Source: Branchiostoma lanceolatum (lineage: Eukaryota; Chordata; Leptocardii; Amphioxiformes; Branchiostomatidae). Taken from it: DNA of 64,000 nucleotides. The stretch is taken from the NCBI RefSeq assembly GCF_035083965.1, contig NC_089726.1, positions 21,002,559 to 21,066,558 of the forward strand, in the 5' to 3' direction. The notes beneath the pieces were generated by a model. It did not search any database. It saw only the letters and a list, made by a program, of their open reading frames with translations, and had not been told where the DNA came from. The first letter of the stretch is position 1, and every line of letters starts with the position of its first letter. Of the stretch, positions 31,080 to 43,200 are shown one piece after another. The position numbers were made by a program, and so were the translations under genes.

Positions 31080-34000
31080 GACTGCCCAGATTGCACGAAA
31101 AAACTCACAAAGAAAGGACTTTTAATGGTTTAAATATTGGTTTACTTGGCGTCAACTGAGTCCCCATCAAGCGTTTGATCACGGTACCAAAGTGCCGACT
31201 GGCGATCCGTGACAGTACTGCGACCTTGAAACTTTAGACTCTTTTAAGGCTGAAGAACCGCAAAGAATCGCTAGTCGACGCTTTAGTACCATTATTAAAC
31301 GCTTCATGGTCATTCTTGGCTGTTATCATAAAAAGCTTTATTCTAAACTTTATTAAATTCCTAAAAAAATAGATATTCTTGTTTAGGTTTGATTTTATTT
31401 TAGGCCACGGCATGCAAAATGCACAAATGACATCTGCTGCAGACACAACTTCATTATTTAAAAAAAAATCTATATGAGGTAAACAGCAATAAAAATAGAA
31501 AGCAATATGGGAGCAATTGTCATCCATACATAAAATGTACGTGCTGTGGCCATTGTGTTACAAATTAAGATGAAGTGACACCTCAGGCCATAATACATAC
31601 AAATAGTCAACGTGCCCTACAGATGGTATCTGCAAGTAGCTAAAACATCCAAAGAAAAAAGTTGCGCTAGCTGATTGGCTGACACCTATAATCTAGTTAC
31701 AAAATGGCAAAAAAGGGCAACAAAATGCGGCGCAATCTTCATAGTCAAAGCCCTTGGATTGGTTCCTCAGGCTACAAACAGCAGACAGACGATCATTGTA
31801 TTATCTCGATAAGGTTTCCTACCAAAGCAACTCCTAGACTGCCACGATTTCAGGAAAAACCTCACCAAGAAATGATTTTTAATAATTTAAACATTGTTTT
31901 TACTTGGCGTCAACCGAATCCCCCTCAAGCGTGTAATCACAGTACTGAAGTGCCGACTGGCGATCCATGACAGCACTGCAACCTTGAAACTTCCGACAGT
32001 TCCGATGCTGAAGTACCACAACGAATCACTAGTCGGCGCTTTTGTACCATGATTAAACACTTCGGGGTCAGTCTTGGCTGTTATCATAATAAGCTTTATC
32101 TCAACCTTTATTAGATTTTCATGTTATTGTTTAGGTTTAATTTCATCTTAGGCCACGGCAGGTAAAATGCACAGATTATATGCACTGCAGAAGTTAAATT
32201 TATCATTATTTTTAATCAATCTGAGAAAAAAAGGAATATAGATAGAATGCAATATGGGAGCAGATGTCATCCATACAGAAAATGTACGTTCGGTGGACAT
32301 GGTATCACAGCTCCAAACAGCAGACAGACGATCATTCCACTCACTCGATAGGATTTCCTACTATAGAAACCCCTGGACTGCCTAGATTGCACGAAAAATC
32401 TCACCAAAGAAAGGACTTTTAATGGTTCAAACCTTGTTTTTACTTGCCGTCAACTGAGTCCTCCTCAAGCGTGTAATCACGGTACGAAAGTGCCGACTGG
32501 CAATCCGTGACAGTACTGCAACCTTAAAAATTTCGACATTTCTAAGGCTGAATTAATGCCACGAATCACTAGTCGGCGCTTTAGTACCATTATTGAATGC
32601 TTTGGAATTAGAGTCATTCTTTGCTGTTATCATAACAAGCTTTATTTGAACCTTTATTGAATTCCTATGTTGCTGTTAAGGTTTGATTTTATCTCAGGCA
32701 ACGGCAGGTATAATGTACAGATAACATCCTCTGCAGGCGACAATTTTTTTTTCTAAAAATCTATATGAGATAAAAAGCAATAAAAGATTAAAAGCAAAAT
32801 GGGAGCAGATGTCATCTATACATAAAATGTACGTACTGTGGCCATGGTATCACTAATTAAGAAGAAGTAACAACTCAGGCCATAAGCAGCAAAAACGCTC
32901 AATTTGCCCTTTATAGACGGTATCTGTCAGCATGCTAAAACATGTAAAGAAACACTGTTGATTGGCCGATACCTATAATTTTGTTACAAAATGTTCTAAC
33001 AAATTTGTTACAAAATGTTCTAACAGGAAACTTGCGGGAAATTAAGCGCAAAGCATGGGACGCAATGTTTTCTGCAAATAACCTCCCTTAACAGAGCCCT
33101 TGGATTGGTTCCTCAGGCTTCAAACAGCCGCCAGACAATCATTCTACTATCTCGATAGGGCTTCCTACCATAGCAACCCCTAGACTGCCCAGATTTCACG
33201 AAAAACCTCACCATTGAAGCATTTTAATGGTTTTAACCTTGTTTTTACTTGGCATCAACTGGTTCTCCCTTAAGAGTTGAATCACGGTACTGAAGTGCCG
33301 ACTGGCGATCCGTGACAGTACTGCACCCTTTAAACTTTTGACGGTTCCATGGCTGTAGTACTGCCACGAATCGCCAGTCGGCTCTATGTGTTGACAGCCA
33401 CTCGAGGGAGTAGGGCGAATCTACATAGTGTCATTTCAGTTCATCAGTTCTGTTGCAGCCGGGCTTTTCTAGCCCTCCTCTTGGCCTCAGCGGCTGCTAT
33501 CCTCTCAGCTTCAAACGTTGTGACGCTGTTGTAGCTCAGCTGACGCCAGGTGCTGCGATCGTTGCAGAGAGCTTCAAAGTTTGTGGGGTCAATGTGACCC
33601 TTCTTTAAGTAGTGTTTAAGGGTGTCTTTATATCTCTTTCTCTGTCCACCCCTAGGCCGTGTCCCTTGATCCAGTTGTCCAAACAGGGTCTGTTTGGGGA
33701 GCCGGTTTTCTGGCATCCGGACACAGTGACCAGTCCATCGTAGTTGGCTACGCATAATGAGTGCCTCTATACTACAGGAGCCAGCTTCAGCTAGCACACT
33801 AGTGTTGGTACGGTAGTCTGTCCAAGAGATGTTCAGAATACGACGTAGTGAGCGTTGGTGAAACTGTTCGAGAGTCTTGAGATGTCGTCGATAGGTGACC
33901 CAAGCCTCGCATCCATAAAGAAGTGTTGGGAGCACTACGGCTTTGTAAACTTGAAGCTTTGTTGTTGTCTTCAGGTTTTTGTTGTCGAAAACCCTTCCCC

Positions 34001-34484
34001 TTAAATTTCCAAAGGCTGCGCAAGCGCTTCCTTGTCTGTGTGAAATGTCATCGTCAATGTTTCCTCTGTTGTTAAGAGCGCTGCCAAGGTAGCAGAAGTG
34101 TTTGACACATTCAAGGCGTACTCCATCCATGTAGAAACTTACTGCTGGTAGTTGTTGCCCAGGAGCTGGTTGGATCATGACTTTAGTCTTTGACTTGTTT
34201 GTAGTCAGGCCAAGAAGTTTGTATGCAGAGTTGAACAAGTCAAGAGTGTCTTGTAGGTCTTGAGCCTGGTGGGCTACGAGTTTACAATCATATACAATTA
34301 TAGTGCCATGGTTAAACGTCTCAGTGTCGGTCTTGGATGTTATTATAGAAGGCTTCATTGTAACCTTTATTAAATTTCTATGTAACTGTTAAGGTTTGAT
34401 TTTATCTTAGGCCGCGGCATGTAAAATCTATAGATCACTTCCTCTGCAGACGTCAAATTTATTATTTTCCAAAAATCTATATGA
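31080..34484. repeat. Four-copy direct repeat, each with an internal palindrome
   Basis: Copies start near 31080, 31840, 32375 and 33180 (period roughly 530-800 bp with indels). Each carries TTTTACTTGGCGTCAACTGA-like text, then a fold-back pair: GGTACNNAAGTGCCGACTGG (e.g. 31183) and, about 80-100 bp on, its inverse ending GTCGGCGCTTTAGTACC. All continue with CTTGGCTGTTATCATAA and TTTATTNAATT. The fourth copy is split by the LINE fragment below. Non-coding. Confidence 0.75.
33386..34298 (-). pseudogene. 5'-truncated LINE ORF2 inserted in the repeat
   Basis: The minus frame from about 34298 to 33444 resumes just after the RT catalytic box (YDCKLVAHQAQDLQDTLDLF; the YADD is incomplete). It continues with the LINE C-terminal hallmarks LYGCEAWVTYRRHLKTLEQF, SLRRILNISWTDYRTN, QLRWTGHCVRM, RLPKQTLFG and GGQRKRYKDTLKHYL. 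The remaining frame is open to the stop at 33444. It has no catalytic residues, so it is a dead retrotransposon copy. Confidence 0.85.
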
Positions 34485-35507
34485 GGCTACACCAAGTAAT
34501 TTTTATGGATGACGTCTTTTGGAGACCCTAACTCTAATGCGAGAGCGCGAAAAAAAAACAAGAAGGGCCGAAAAAACAAGATGCCTAGATTTGAAATATA
34601 ATAGTCGACGACACGTTAGGACACAAATTCAATGAGAGAACACAGTGTAACAACTAACAATTTTTTTATTCATCATGAAAGCAGCAATAATTTGAATAAA
34701 TCAGTTGAAGTTGTCCAACAGTTGTTGTCCTGTCCTGTTTCTTTCCATATCCCATTGATTTTGCAGGCCTGCAGAAACATAGTATATTAAAAAGGCAAAA
34801 TTAGTTGCTGATTAACTCTTCGCATGTATTACTACATTTCTACCTCTGCAACTAGTCCACAAGAGCCTAGATGTTAATAAAATAGAAGGATATGGACAAA
34901 TGTTATTTTGGATATTAAAACACCCTGGCAAAGCAATGCATGTAGCTTTAACACTATTGTCCAAGGAGTGATTGTACATGTATTGTACAAAGGTACACAT
35001 GGACTCACCTGACACTGCTCTTAGTTGTCATCTAATTCTGTCTCCTCCCTTCTCCTCTTCATCTTCCTTCTCCCTCTTGTCCTCTCCTCTACTCCTCTGC
35101 TCTTGCATACCTATAGAAGTATAACACAATAGGAGTAATAAATGTAATGAGTCAGAATTATCTTTCTTAGAGATTGTGTTCCTAGAACCTTACAACTTAG
35201 TCAGCACAGGCAAATCAAACTTTAAACAGTTTGAGAGAGAAAGAATGTCATTAAAGGTGGAAAAAACTGAATAATATATATTCAGAGCTATTCTACATAT
35301 TAATACATGTGCTTGAGTAGGTAAAAAATGTAAGCCTAACTGATAAACCGGGTTGATGCTCTGGTATGCGGCCGTCTTCTCTGCTGGTATGGGTAGTAAC
35401 TCTTTGGTCATAGTTACAGGTAGCGAAATTTCTCGGGTTTTTTTCTGGGAACAGACTAAGATCAATGCGCGCGCGGACGTCATCCATAAAAATTACTTGG
35501 TGTAGCC
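34485..35507. mobile_element. 1.0-kb element with perfect 32-bp inverted ends
   Basis: 34485-34516 (GGCTACACCAAG…GGATGACGTC) is the exact reverse complement of 35476-35507. TGA flanks both sides (34482-34484 and 35508-35510), a possible 3-bp target duplication. No transposase; the longest ORFs are about 100 codons and featureless. A run of A's and GAGAGCGCG near 34535 is the only notable inner feature. Confidence 0.8.
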
Positions 35508-35510
35508 TGA

Positions 35511-36603
35511 CACGGTGGTCAAATTCATGCTCAGAAACTCCCATGTCCAGCCGAATTCGAACGCTGTTCCACGATGTTCGAAATGACGTAATCGAATCCG
35601 AACGCGCGTTGGATTCGGGGTCACCTACGGTCATTGGAAGTTCTTACTGTAAATCTGCGCGGCCGGGCCCCTTTCCCCGCTTCAGGAAAAAAACTACGTT
35701 TGTCGCAAATATTACCTGTTTTCTCGAGAGTATATCCATGCTGGCACTTTGTTGTGGACATCTAACATGTAACGAAGCAACTGGCGTCGTTTTTTTGTGA
35801 CATTGAATATTAGAAAGATTGTTACGTTTACGGCGGTGTTAATTACCCCCTCCTCCTATCCGTGCGGCATGACATGCGTTCAAACATCGAAAAGGTACGG
35901 CTCCAAGAAACATCCACCTTACCTCATTAACGATTCAAAATGACCGTAACGGTTTTCCCGAGGTTTGTGTTTTTGGGATTTTTGAAAAATGTCCTTGATT
36001 TTGATTTATGGGTGATTGAGTGCGAAAAATGTCAAAAAATGCTATTTTTTCACAGATTTGTCGATATTCACAATATTTAGAATAAGAAATTAAAAAATCC
36101 CAAAAACACAAAGTTTTGTTTTGTTCCTGGTCGACGAAAAATATGAAGATAAGAGATATCCATTGACATTTAAAGCCAGGCCTTTGCGATGTGTGCCTGG
36201 AAAAACGGTCTTCCTGAAACCTGAAAATAATCGTATTTCGGAGCAAAATATAGAAAAATCAGTCATTCAGCGCAAATTGACGACATTCAAAGTTTGTAAA
36301 ATCGTCTTATTTCTACAAAATTTTCCCGTCCCTACTATTTTGTTTATTCATAAATGTTTTGCCGTTAGCCAAAACGTTGCCCCGGGTAACCCGATATCGT
36401 GACTGAACACCCTAGGTAAAGCCAAGGCATTCCTTGCTGTAATACGGGACGTCACACGCACCACACCCTCTCCAGAAAAAATTCTGTGTTTACTATGCGC
36501 AAGGTCGTTCCACCTCTTGACAGGAAAGATTGTCAGTATCAGGTTAAAGGAAGTTAATATCATGCATATCTCTACATGGATCACAAGGCCCAAAATTGTA
36601 CTA
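35511..36603. other. No gene recognised
   Basis: Mixed AT-rich sequence with short ORFs lacking recognisable content. No inverted ends or RNA genes found. Confidence 0.4.
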
Positions 36604-36685
36604 TGGCGTCGTGTTGGCGTAACTGTTAAGGTTGCTTGACCCAGAACCCTGAGGTCCTGGGTTCGACTCCTCTGTCGTGCCCCCG
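36604..36685 (+). repeat. tRNA-like sequence (SINE head or tRNA pseudogene)
   Basis: GGCGTCGTGTTGGCGTAACT, then GGTCCTGGGTTCGACTCCTC supplies a clear B-box (GGTTCGACTCC). The acceptor ends (GGCGTCG and TCGTGCC) pair poorly, so a functional tRNA is unlikely. Confidence 0.5.
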
Positions 36686-36779
36686 ATGTTAAAAAATCAC
36701 GTTTTTACCAACCTGCTATGTCGTTGCGGTGCCGACTTGACTTATTGCTAGTGATATATCTTTCTGACGTTCACTGGGT

Positions 36780-37540
36780 GAGCCGCACGTACACCAACAT
36801 TCCCTATCGCCCCTCCCGACACGGAAAATACAACACAGGGCGGTACCATTTTGGTCTCAACAAGGGGTGGTCAGCGTGATTTTGTATTTCGCGATAGGGA
36901 GAGAATGGAGTGTCCGCGGTGGTTTTGAGTTCGTGTTAAGGGTTAAAACTATAGACGCGCTACAGTCATAGGTGGGCAAAAGTTTCGCGGTCGCTTTTAA
37001 GTTCATGCTGAAAGTTCGCAGCGAAAACCGCCAACATAAAACCACCGCGAAGATTTCAGCATTTACAGTATTGTACTCGCTTCTTCCTTCCGTTGTAATT
37101 ACCATAATGCTGTTTTCCAATGCTACTCTATAAACTCTCAGAATGCCCCATGTTTCGAAAAATGAAACAGTCCTATAAATATTTATGATCCGGGTGTTGT
37201 ATATATAGAATACAACACGGGGTATTCCGTATCACCCGACGTACTAGCCCGACCCGCGGGAGGGCTTTGACCAAGGGTGAAACCGTGTTGTATTTAATTT
37301 ATGTCTTACCCACCCGAGAACACACTTTTTAATGCAGAATGCGCCAAAAGTTGAGGGAGTTTTGTGTTCTTGAACACACATCTGTAACAACATTGATTCC
37401 AACCTCCGAATCCGGTATTCGAATTTTCGGCGGCGGCGCAACCGGCGCACTCGAAATACATTCTAAATATTCTATGGAAGCCCATGTGATACAACTCTCG
37501 AACCCTATGTGATACGGATAGTTATCACACCCGTATCAGG
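36780..37540. repeat. Repeat-rich, with a 12-bp perfect hairpin
   Basis: Bases 36910-37080 repeat ACCGCGAA/TTCGCGGT words on both strands. At 37190-37220, CCGGGTGTTGTAT faces ATACAACACGG across a 6-base loop. Short repeats of CCCGTATCA follow near 37520-37570. No gene seen. Confidence 0.5.
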
Positions 37541-37770
37541 CCCAGGGAACACCCGTATCAAGCCCAGGCGTACGTACATGAATAAATAAAAGGAAATCGA
37601 ATATATTTACCTTCGCTATGCAGTTAGGTTGTATTTATTTATTTATTTATTAAACTTCACAGAATGAAATCTGAGAGGTGTTGGCAACAGGATCGATGTG
37701 ATGTATGTATGTATGTATATGATTGTAGACAGCATAGCCCGAGAAAACGTTGATGGATTTTACCATATTT

Positions 37771-38160
37771 ACCTCCGTGAAGGAGGTTCACCTCCGACCG
37801 TGGTATTGAGATTGACTGTGTCTGTAGGTGTTCGCTTTAACTCAAAATCCCTTTGACGCATATGTATGCACTTTGGCATGTCGTCTGCTAATATGGTCGA
37901 GATGATGCACGTTCATTTTTGACACCGCAGCTGTATTTCTAGGTATTAAGATAATATGATATTTTTGGTATTTGGGTAGGTGTCGGCAAATCGAAGTTCG
38001 CCTTCTATCTAGTATTTATCCTAGTCTGGCACTGACTCGCTCCTTCGATCGCTTTCTTTATGGCGCTATTTTGCGATCGTTGGAGCAAACCAGCACTTAA
38101 AGAGGGCGATTCCAGGCTACGCCTAGCAACTTTGTATGCTACTGCAGCAGAACATCTGGT
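37771..38160 (+). repeat. Hairpin-headed repeat copy
   Basis: It opens with a perfect hairpin ACCTCC-GTGAA-GGAGGT (37771-37787), then TGACTGTGTCTGTAGGTG, 'gatatttttggtatttgggtagg' and 'actgcagcagaacat'. Same family as 6071 and 40588, but with different paired bases in the stem. Confidence 0.65.
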
Positions 38161-38432
38161 TTTCGTATCTCGTCCTCCGGACATGTTTTGGTCATGAATG
38201 ATTTTTTTTTTCAATTTTCCAACCTTTTCCTTAAAGATCATTCCAAAGTACTAAGTTCCTATTCTTGTAATACTTTATTCAACGCATGCCTCTTTTCTGG
38301 CGCAGTACACATCAGGTGAGAATTACCTTTTCATTTTTCCAGCGTTTTGACATAGGACGTTGTACGATTTTAAAACAGTAGAATTCTCAAACAGGCTGTG
38401 GCAGAACTAACCGCCTACGAGGATCTGAGACA

Positions 38433-38650
38433 ACGCCCCTATCTCAATGGACCCGCGGCACGTTGGTGACCTCGTTGCGTCCAAAATTGGATTTGTGTTA
38501 CCCTTGACTTAATAATGCTAAATTCATGTAAAACGACAATAGAGCACATAATGATTCGTTTTTCATCGATGAAATTCGTTGAGCGCGCTTTCAAATCGCT
38601 CGGACGCAGCGAGGTCGCCAACGTGTCGCAGGTCCAATGAGATAGGGGCT
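38433..38650. mobile_element. 218-bp MITE with ~49-bp inverted ends
   Basis: It starts GCCCCTATCTCAATGGACCC and ends with the reverse complement (…GGTCCAATGAGATAGGGGC). The interior includes TTTGTGTTACCCTTGACTT, as in the copy at 26970-27226. Confidence 0.75.
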
Positions 38651-38697
38651 GTAAACAGCTGCACGTTGTTGGACACAAAAATGAATATTCCAAGAAT

Positions 38698-39960
38698 AAA
38701 ACGTTTGTGTGCTTTTGTATATTCAGTATCTACGTTGAGAACGCAATGCAAATGGATGGAACCAAGACAAAAACATATTATATGCAGACCATAACCTCTT
38801 TTGCCAGCATTTATAATGCAAAGTATTTTTTCTAAACAATTGATTTCCTTTGAAATGACGACATTGCATACTTTCGTATTAAACTTGAAAAATAAGAGCA
38901 AGCTATATAGCATAGTCTTAGACGCTTAACGTATTCATAGAATATTCCTTACATATTCCTGTTATTTCATAATTTCACTTGCTTTATTCTCCTACAAACT
39001 GTTGAAGTTTGTCATCGTAAAATGTGCACCAAAAATTATCTTCCGAAGTCTAACATTTATATGCTGCAAATGTACAATATATAATCGTTACAAAATTACA
39101 GTTTATAATACAAGGTGTATGGATTGTTATTGACAAATCCCTGTTGTAAAATAAAAGAAAAGATAAGTAGATATCGCAATAACGAAAGAAATAATAAAGA
39201 AATATTTTTTCATGTACTCATGGCATACTTTTTCTTTCAAATATTTTCTTAAATATAACGTTGACCTTAAGCCCATATCTTACTGGACACGCGACCGAGC
39301 GATCTGATAGTATGCTCAACAAATTTTGTCGAAACAAAAATCTTACGCTTTGTGTGTTGACTTTTTAGTCATACTGTACGTTCTTCAAGGTCATTATAAA
39401 GTCAAGGATAACAAAAAGTCAGTTTAGGTCGCAGCAACGCCGGAAACGTGCCGTGGGTTTGGTGAAATATCGCAATCTAAGCATACAAAACGTCGTTTAG
39501 GTACACGATAATGATTTTTTTGTAGCCAGCCAACATTTTACTTTATATAAGTTTACATTCTATACGCAAAATAAATATCAAGTAAGTTATATCTCAGTAA
39601 AATTCGGACGCAATTATCTTGCACGGAAAGGTAATTCAATCGAGACTAATAACTCGGCTTATGTCTCGGACCGACAATAAAAACCTAATTATATATCTTT
39701 TATCATGATAAGATATGTTATTTCGAGAGAAAAATTGTATTAGATAGGGTCAATGTTACCGTTACGTAAATAACGTACCGTAACTCGTCAGGTATGGACG
39801 AAACGTAAGTCATGCTATTCATGCATTTAAAAAAAATGACCATTCTGTAAAGAGCACAACGAAAATGCAATATGAGCAGATATATACAGTAGATTGCAGA
39901 AAAATACCTGAAAAGAGATACTAATGTCATACAATGCGTCTGTTCCAAACGTAAAATTTA
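38698..39960. repeat. Segment duplicated at 60537-62580
   Basis: It shares long diverged stretches with the distant copy: TATATTCAGTATCTACGTTG (38717), TATCTTCCGAAGTCTAACA (39039), ACAAGGTGTATGGATTGTTA (39111) and CGTTTAGGTACACGATAA (39493), in the same order and orientation. It forms the 3' flank of the receptor gene. The longest ORFs are not convincing. Confidence 0.7.
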
Positions 39961-40206
39961 CCAGTTTTTTGTAATCTTACAACTTGCTCAAAATAAATAC
40001 ATTTCATCTCTCAGCGAGATTTCTAAAAATCTTCATAAAATTTGAATATTGAAGAATAAAAGATGTACTTTACATCTGGTATACATCATTCAGTCATTTG
40101 CAAAACCCTCCTGATCACTTACATTTCACAATGACGATAATTTTTTTTTGCACGCTCGCATCAATTGAGGTACCAAGGGCATCTTAATAATCAAATCTTC
40201 GTGGTC

Positions 40207-43200
40207 TTAGCAACAGTGTCCTTGATTTTGAGTAAGTTTGCACGAAAAGACGTTGCAAGCTAGGTTGCCAAATACAGTATCAAAGACTTGGACTTCGCAT
40301 AGGCTCAGTGTTCGAGAGGGCCCGGGAAGACGAACGCCCACATATCGTCCCCACATCCCTCGACACGGGATGGAAATGGTCGGCTGATTCACGTCGATTC
40401 GATGATCACCGCCACACTTTGCGTTCGTGCTGACCTGGCTGGAAAACCCAATGTGGATGTTGAAGGGGTTGATTCGTTCCGAGCAGCAGGCGTCCCGGCG
40501 GGGGAAGATGACTACTCTGTAGGTGTTGAAGACATTGAGTTTTGAAGCGTTTTCCTGAATCCAATGCGTTTTTTTTCGTATGACCTTAATTATCTCCACG
40601 AAAATGGAGATATAGTTTTAAGCGAGTCTGTGTGTGTGTTTGTTTGTTTGTGTTGTGTGTGTTTCCGGATGTATAACTCAAGAACGTGGGTAGGTTGTAA
40701 TAATATTTGGTATTTTGTTAGGTGTTGGGAACACGAAGGGGAAGGTCGATTTTGGGTCCTCTGGTTTGTTACTTCGGTACTGCAGCAGAACAGTAGAGTG
40801 GCAGATAGTTTGTGATGTAAGGAAGAAGTGCTGTAGGTTTGCGTCCCATATCAGTTTGCTCTGGAACTGCAGTGACGTTTTTATAAAAACCGTCCAAGGA
40901 GAATAACTGAATAAAGAAACGACGGATTTTCATATTTATTGCAGGTAGCTTATACAGCGACGTACATAATCAAGTTCTTCCATTTATGACCCAAAATCAC
41001 AATGAAAATATACTAGAAACGTTGATATGAATGTTTCTGGTTAAGAAGATATAAGGTACTGACGAATTCAAAGCCATAAAAGCCTATTAATACATTGACT
41101 AATGATATGGTCTGTCATCTTGATTTTGATTCATGACGTCATCAAATTAGCATGATTTATGAATATTAAATCATGAAAGTTACATTAAACATATGAAGCA
41201 AGAAACCCTTAGAAACATCGTTGTTTAAACAAAAATGAGTAATTTTTGTATAGAATGCTTATGGCAACATGAAAAATGAAAAACTTATACTACTGTCGTC
41301 AAATTGTTGCCAACTAAATTTTAGGAAAAGTCATTAAGTTTGGTAGTCCTAGCATACGTCGTCTGGCAGTTATACGATGTCAAAGTTGGCGCGGGCACTT
41401 TTAGCCACCCACCCAGTCTAGATAGGGTTAAAAGATTCTTAGTTTAAAAAATATATTTCAATTTATTCCTAGTTCAAACTTATCAGTATAAGAGAATTGT
41501 CATATTTTGTTCGCTCTTGTAAGAAACAAAAAAAACTTTTTTTCTTCAAATGTACAGATCGTTACAACATACCATTGGCTGAATATACTGCTAAAATAGA
41601 TCAACAGACATAGCTATCCCTACAATTGGTACGTATACCTTTTGAAAATACATGACAAACAAATGATATCTAAAAGACATCGAATTTAACTTATTGCCAG
41701 CTCTGTTACTTCCTATACATTTACAGGGAAAGGCATTTTCCAAAGGGAGTACACGGATTTTGGAACTACTTATGCGCGGAGGAATTCTAGAAATATGTGC
41801 AAAATTGAGGGACTTCTTGTAAATCGGGCGTATAATAACCTGTCAGGCTCCTGAGGCGTCGCCAAATAGTCGCCCGTGTAAATTGATACCTTTCTTCCAA
41901 GAGGAGAATATTCCTAGAAATTATCCTGCCGCTAATCAACATAAAGTAGCTGTTGATCCTTTTTTTGGTTTGCTTACAAAGTGTTTTAGCTGGTTTTGCT
42001 TTTAATCTTTTCCCCAAAATAATCAAATTTACAAGCCTAGAGGTTCCAAACCGACGCCACCTTATACGTGACAAAGGGCTTTCTACAATAAAAAAGATCA
42101 TAACCATAATGTGTCCAGAACATGGTTAATGGGAACCAACAGTTCTTGCTGCAGTACCACAAGAAACCACCTGGTGGTCCATAATCAAACTTGTCTTTTG
42201 TTTTGCCGACCCCTAATCACATACCAAATATCGTTAAGATTAATTCACAGCATCATACTGCCTACAGCCTAGGAAGGAAACGATACAAAAAACAATACTT
42301 TTTACACCAAAGGATATGATAATGCCGTACATCACCTGTCAATTCTATACAGCATTTGGAGATCAACCCACCAACTGGGGTCAGCTTCTCCTACATTAGT
42401 GTGTGTACAGGATTGGTGTCCGAACGCAGAGTCGATGTTCCCATCTACGGCGTAAGAGGCATCCCTACCCCATGCGGTGCTTGTTTGGTACGTTGTCTTT
42501 TCCCTAGCGATATTGATACCCATGCGATGTGGTAGTTCTGTAAAACGTGAAATACCAAGATCAATGCCTAACGCTAAAAAAATTTTGATCTGGATCTTAC
42601 AGTTTCTTCAACTTAACCCTATCCAGACTGGGCTTTTTGGGGATATCTGGGACAGGGGGGTTCTCATTCGATCCCCCGTCATATCTTCTGAACGGTATGA
42701 TGTATTTTTAGGGAGTGATGTTCATGTAAAGTTTTATAATTCCTAAAATGTTGGTGACGCTATGACGTAATATGACGTAATTATGACGTAAATGATGTGA
42801 TTTTATTGGCTAAATAGGGAATTCTGTAATATCTAAAGTTATCAAAGAAAATAGTATATATTGTTGATTCTAAGGTATAACAAGACATATTACGTAAATG
42901 GTAACTACGTTGACGTCAAAATGGCGTCATTAAATGACGTCACGTGTTGATAGCGACCCCTTGGGATCCGCCATCTTGGATCGACCATTTTTAAATTTTC
43001 AAAAATACTTTTTTTCTACTTATAACCCCCCAAAAAACTAAAAATGGACTAGAAACGTTAATCTAAATGTTTCGTGTAAAGAAAATGCCACGTGTGACGA
43101 TTTTGAGGGCCAAAAAGCCTGTTGATACCTAAAACAGTGTGATGGTCCGCCATCTTGGATATTGACCGATTACGTCATCAAATTAGCATACATTATGAAT

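Noticed and set aside
36604..36685. Functional tRNA gene
   Set aside because: The B-box is good but the acceptor arms do not pair; SINE heads in this DNA look the same.
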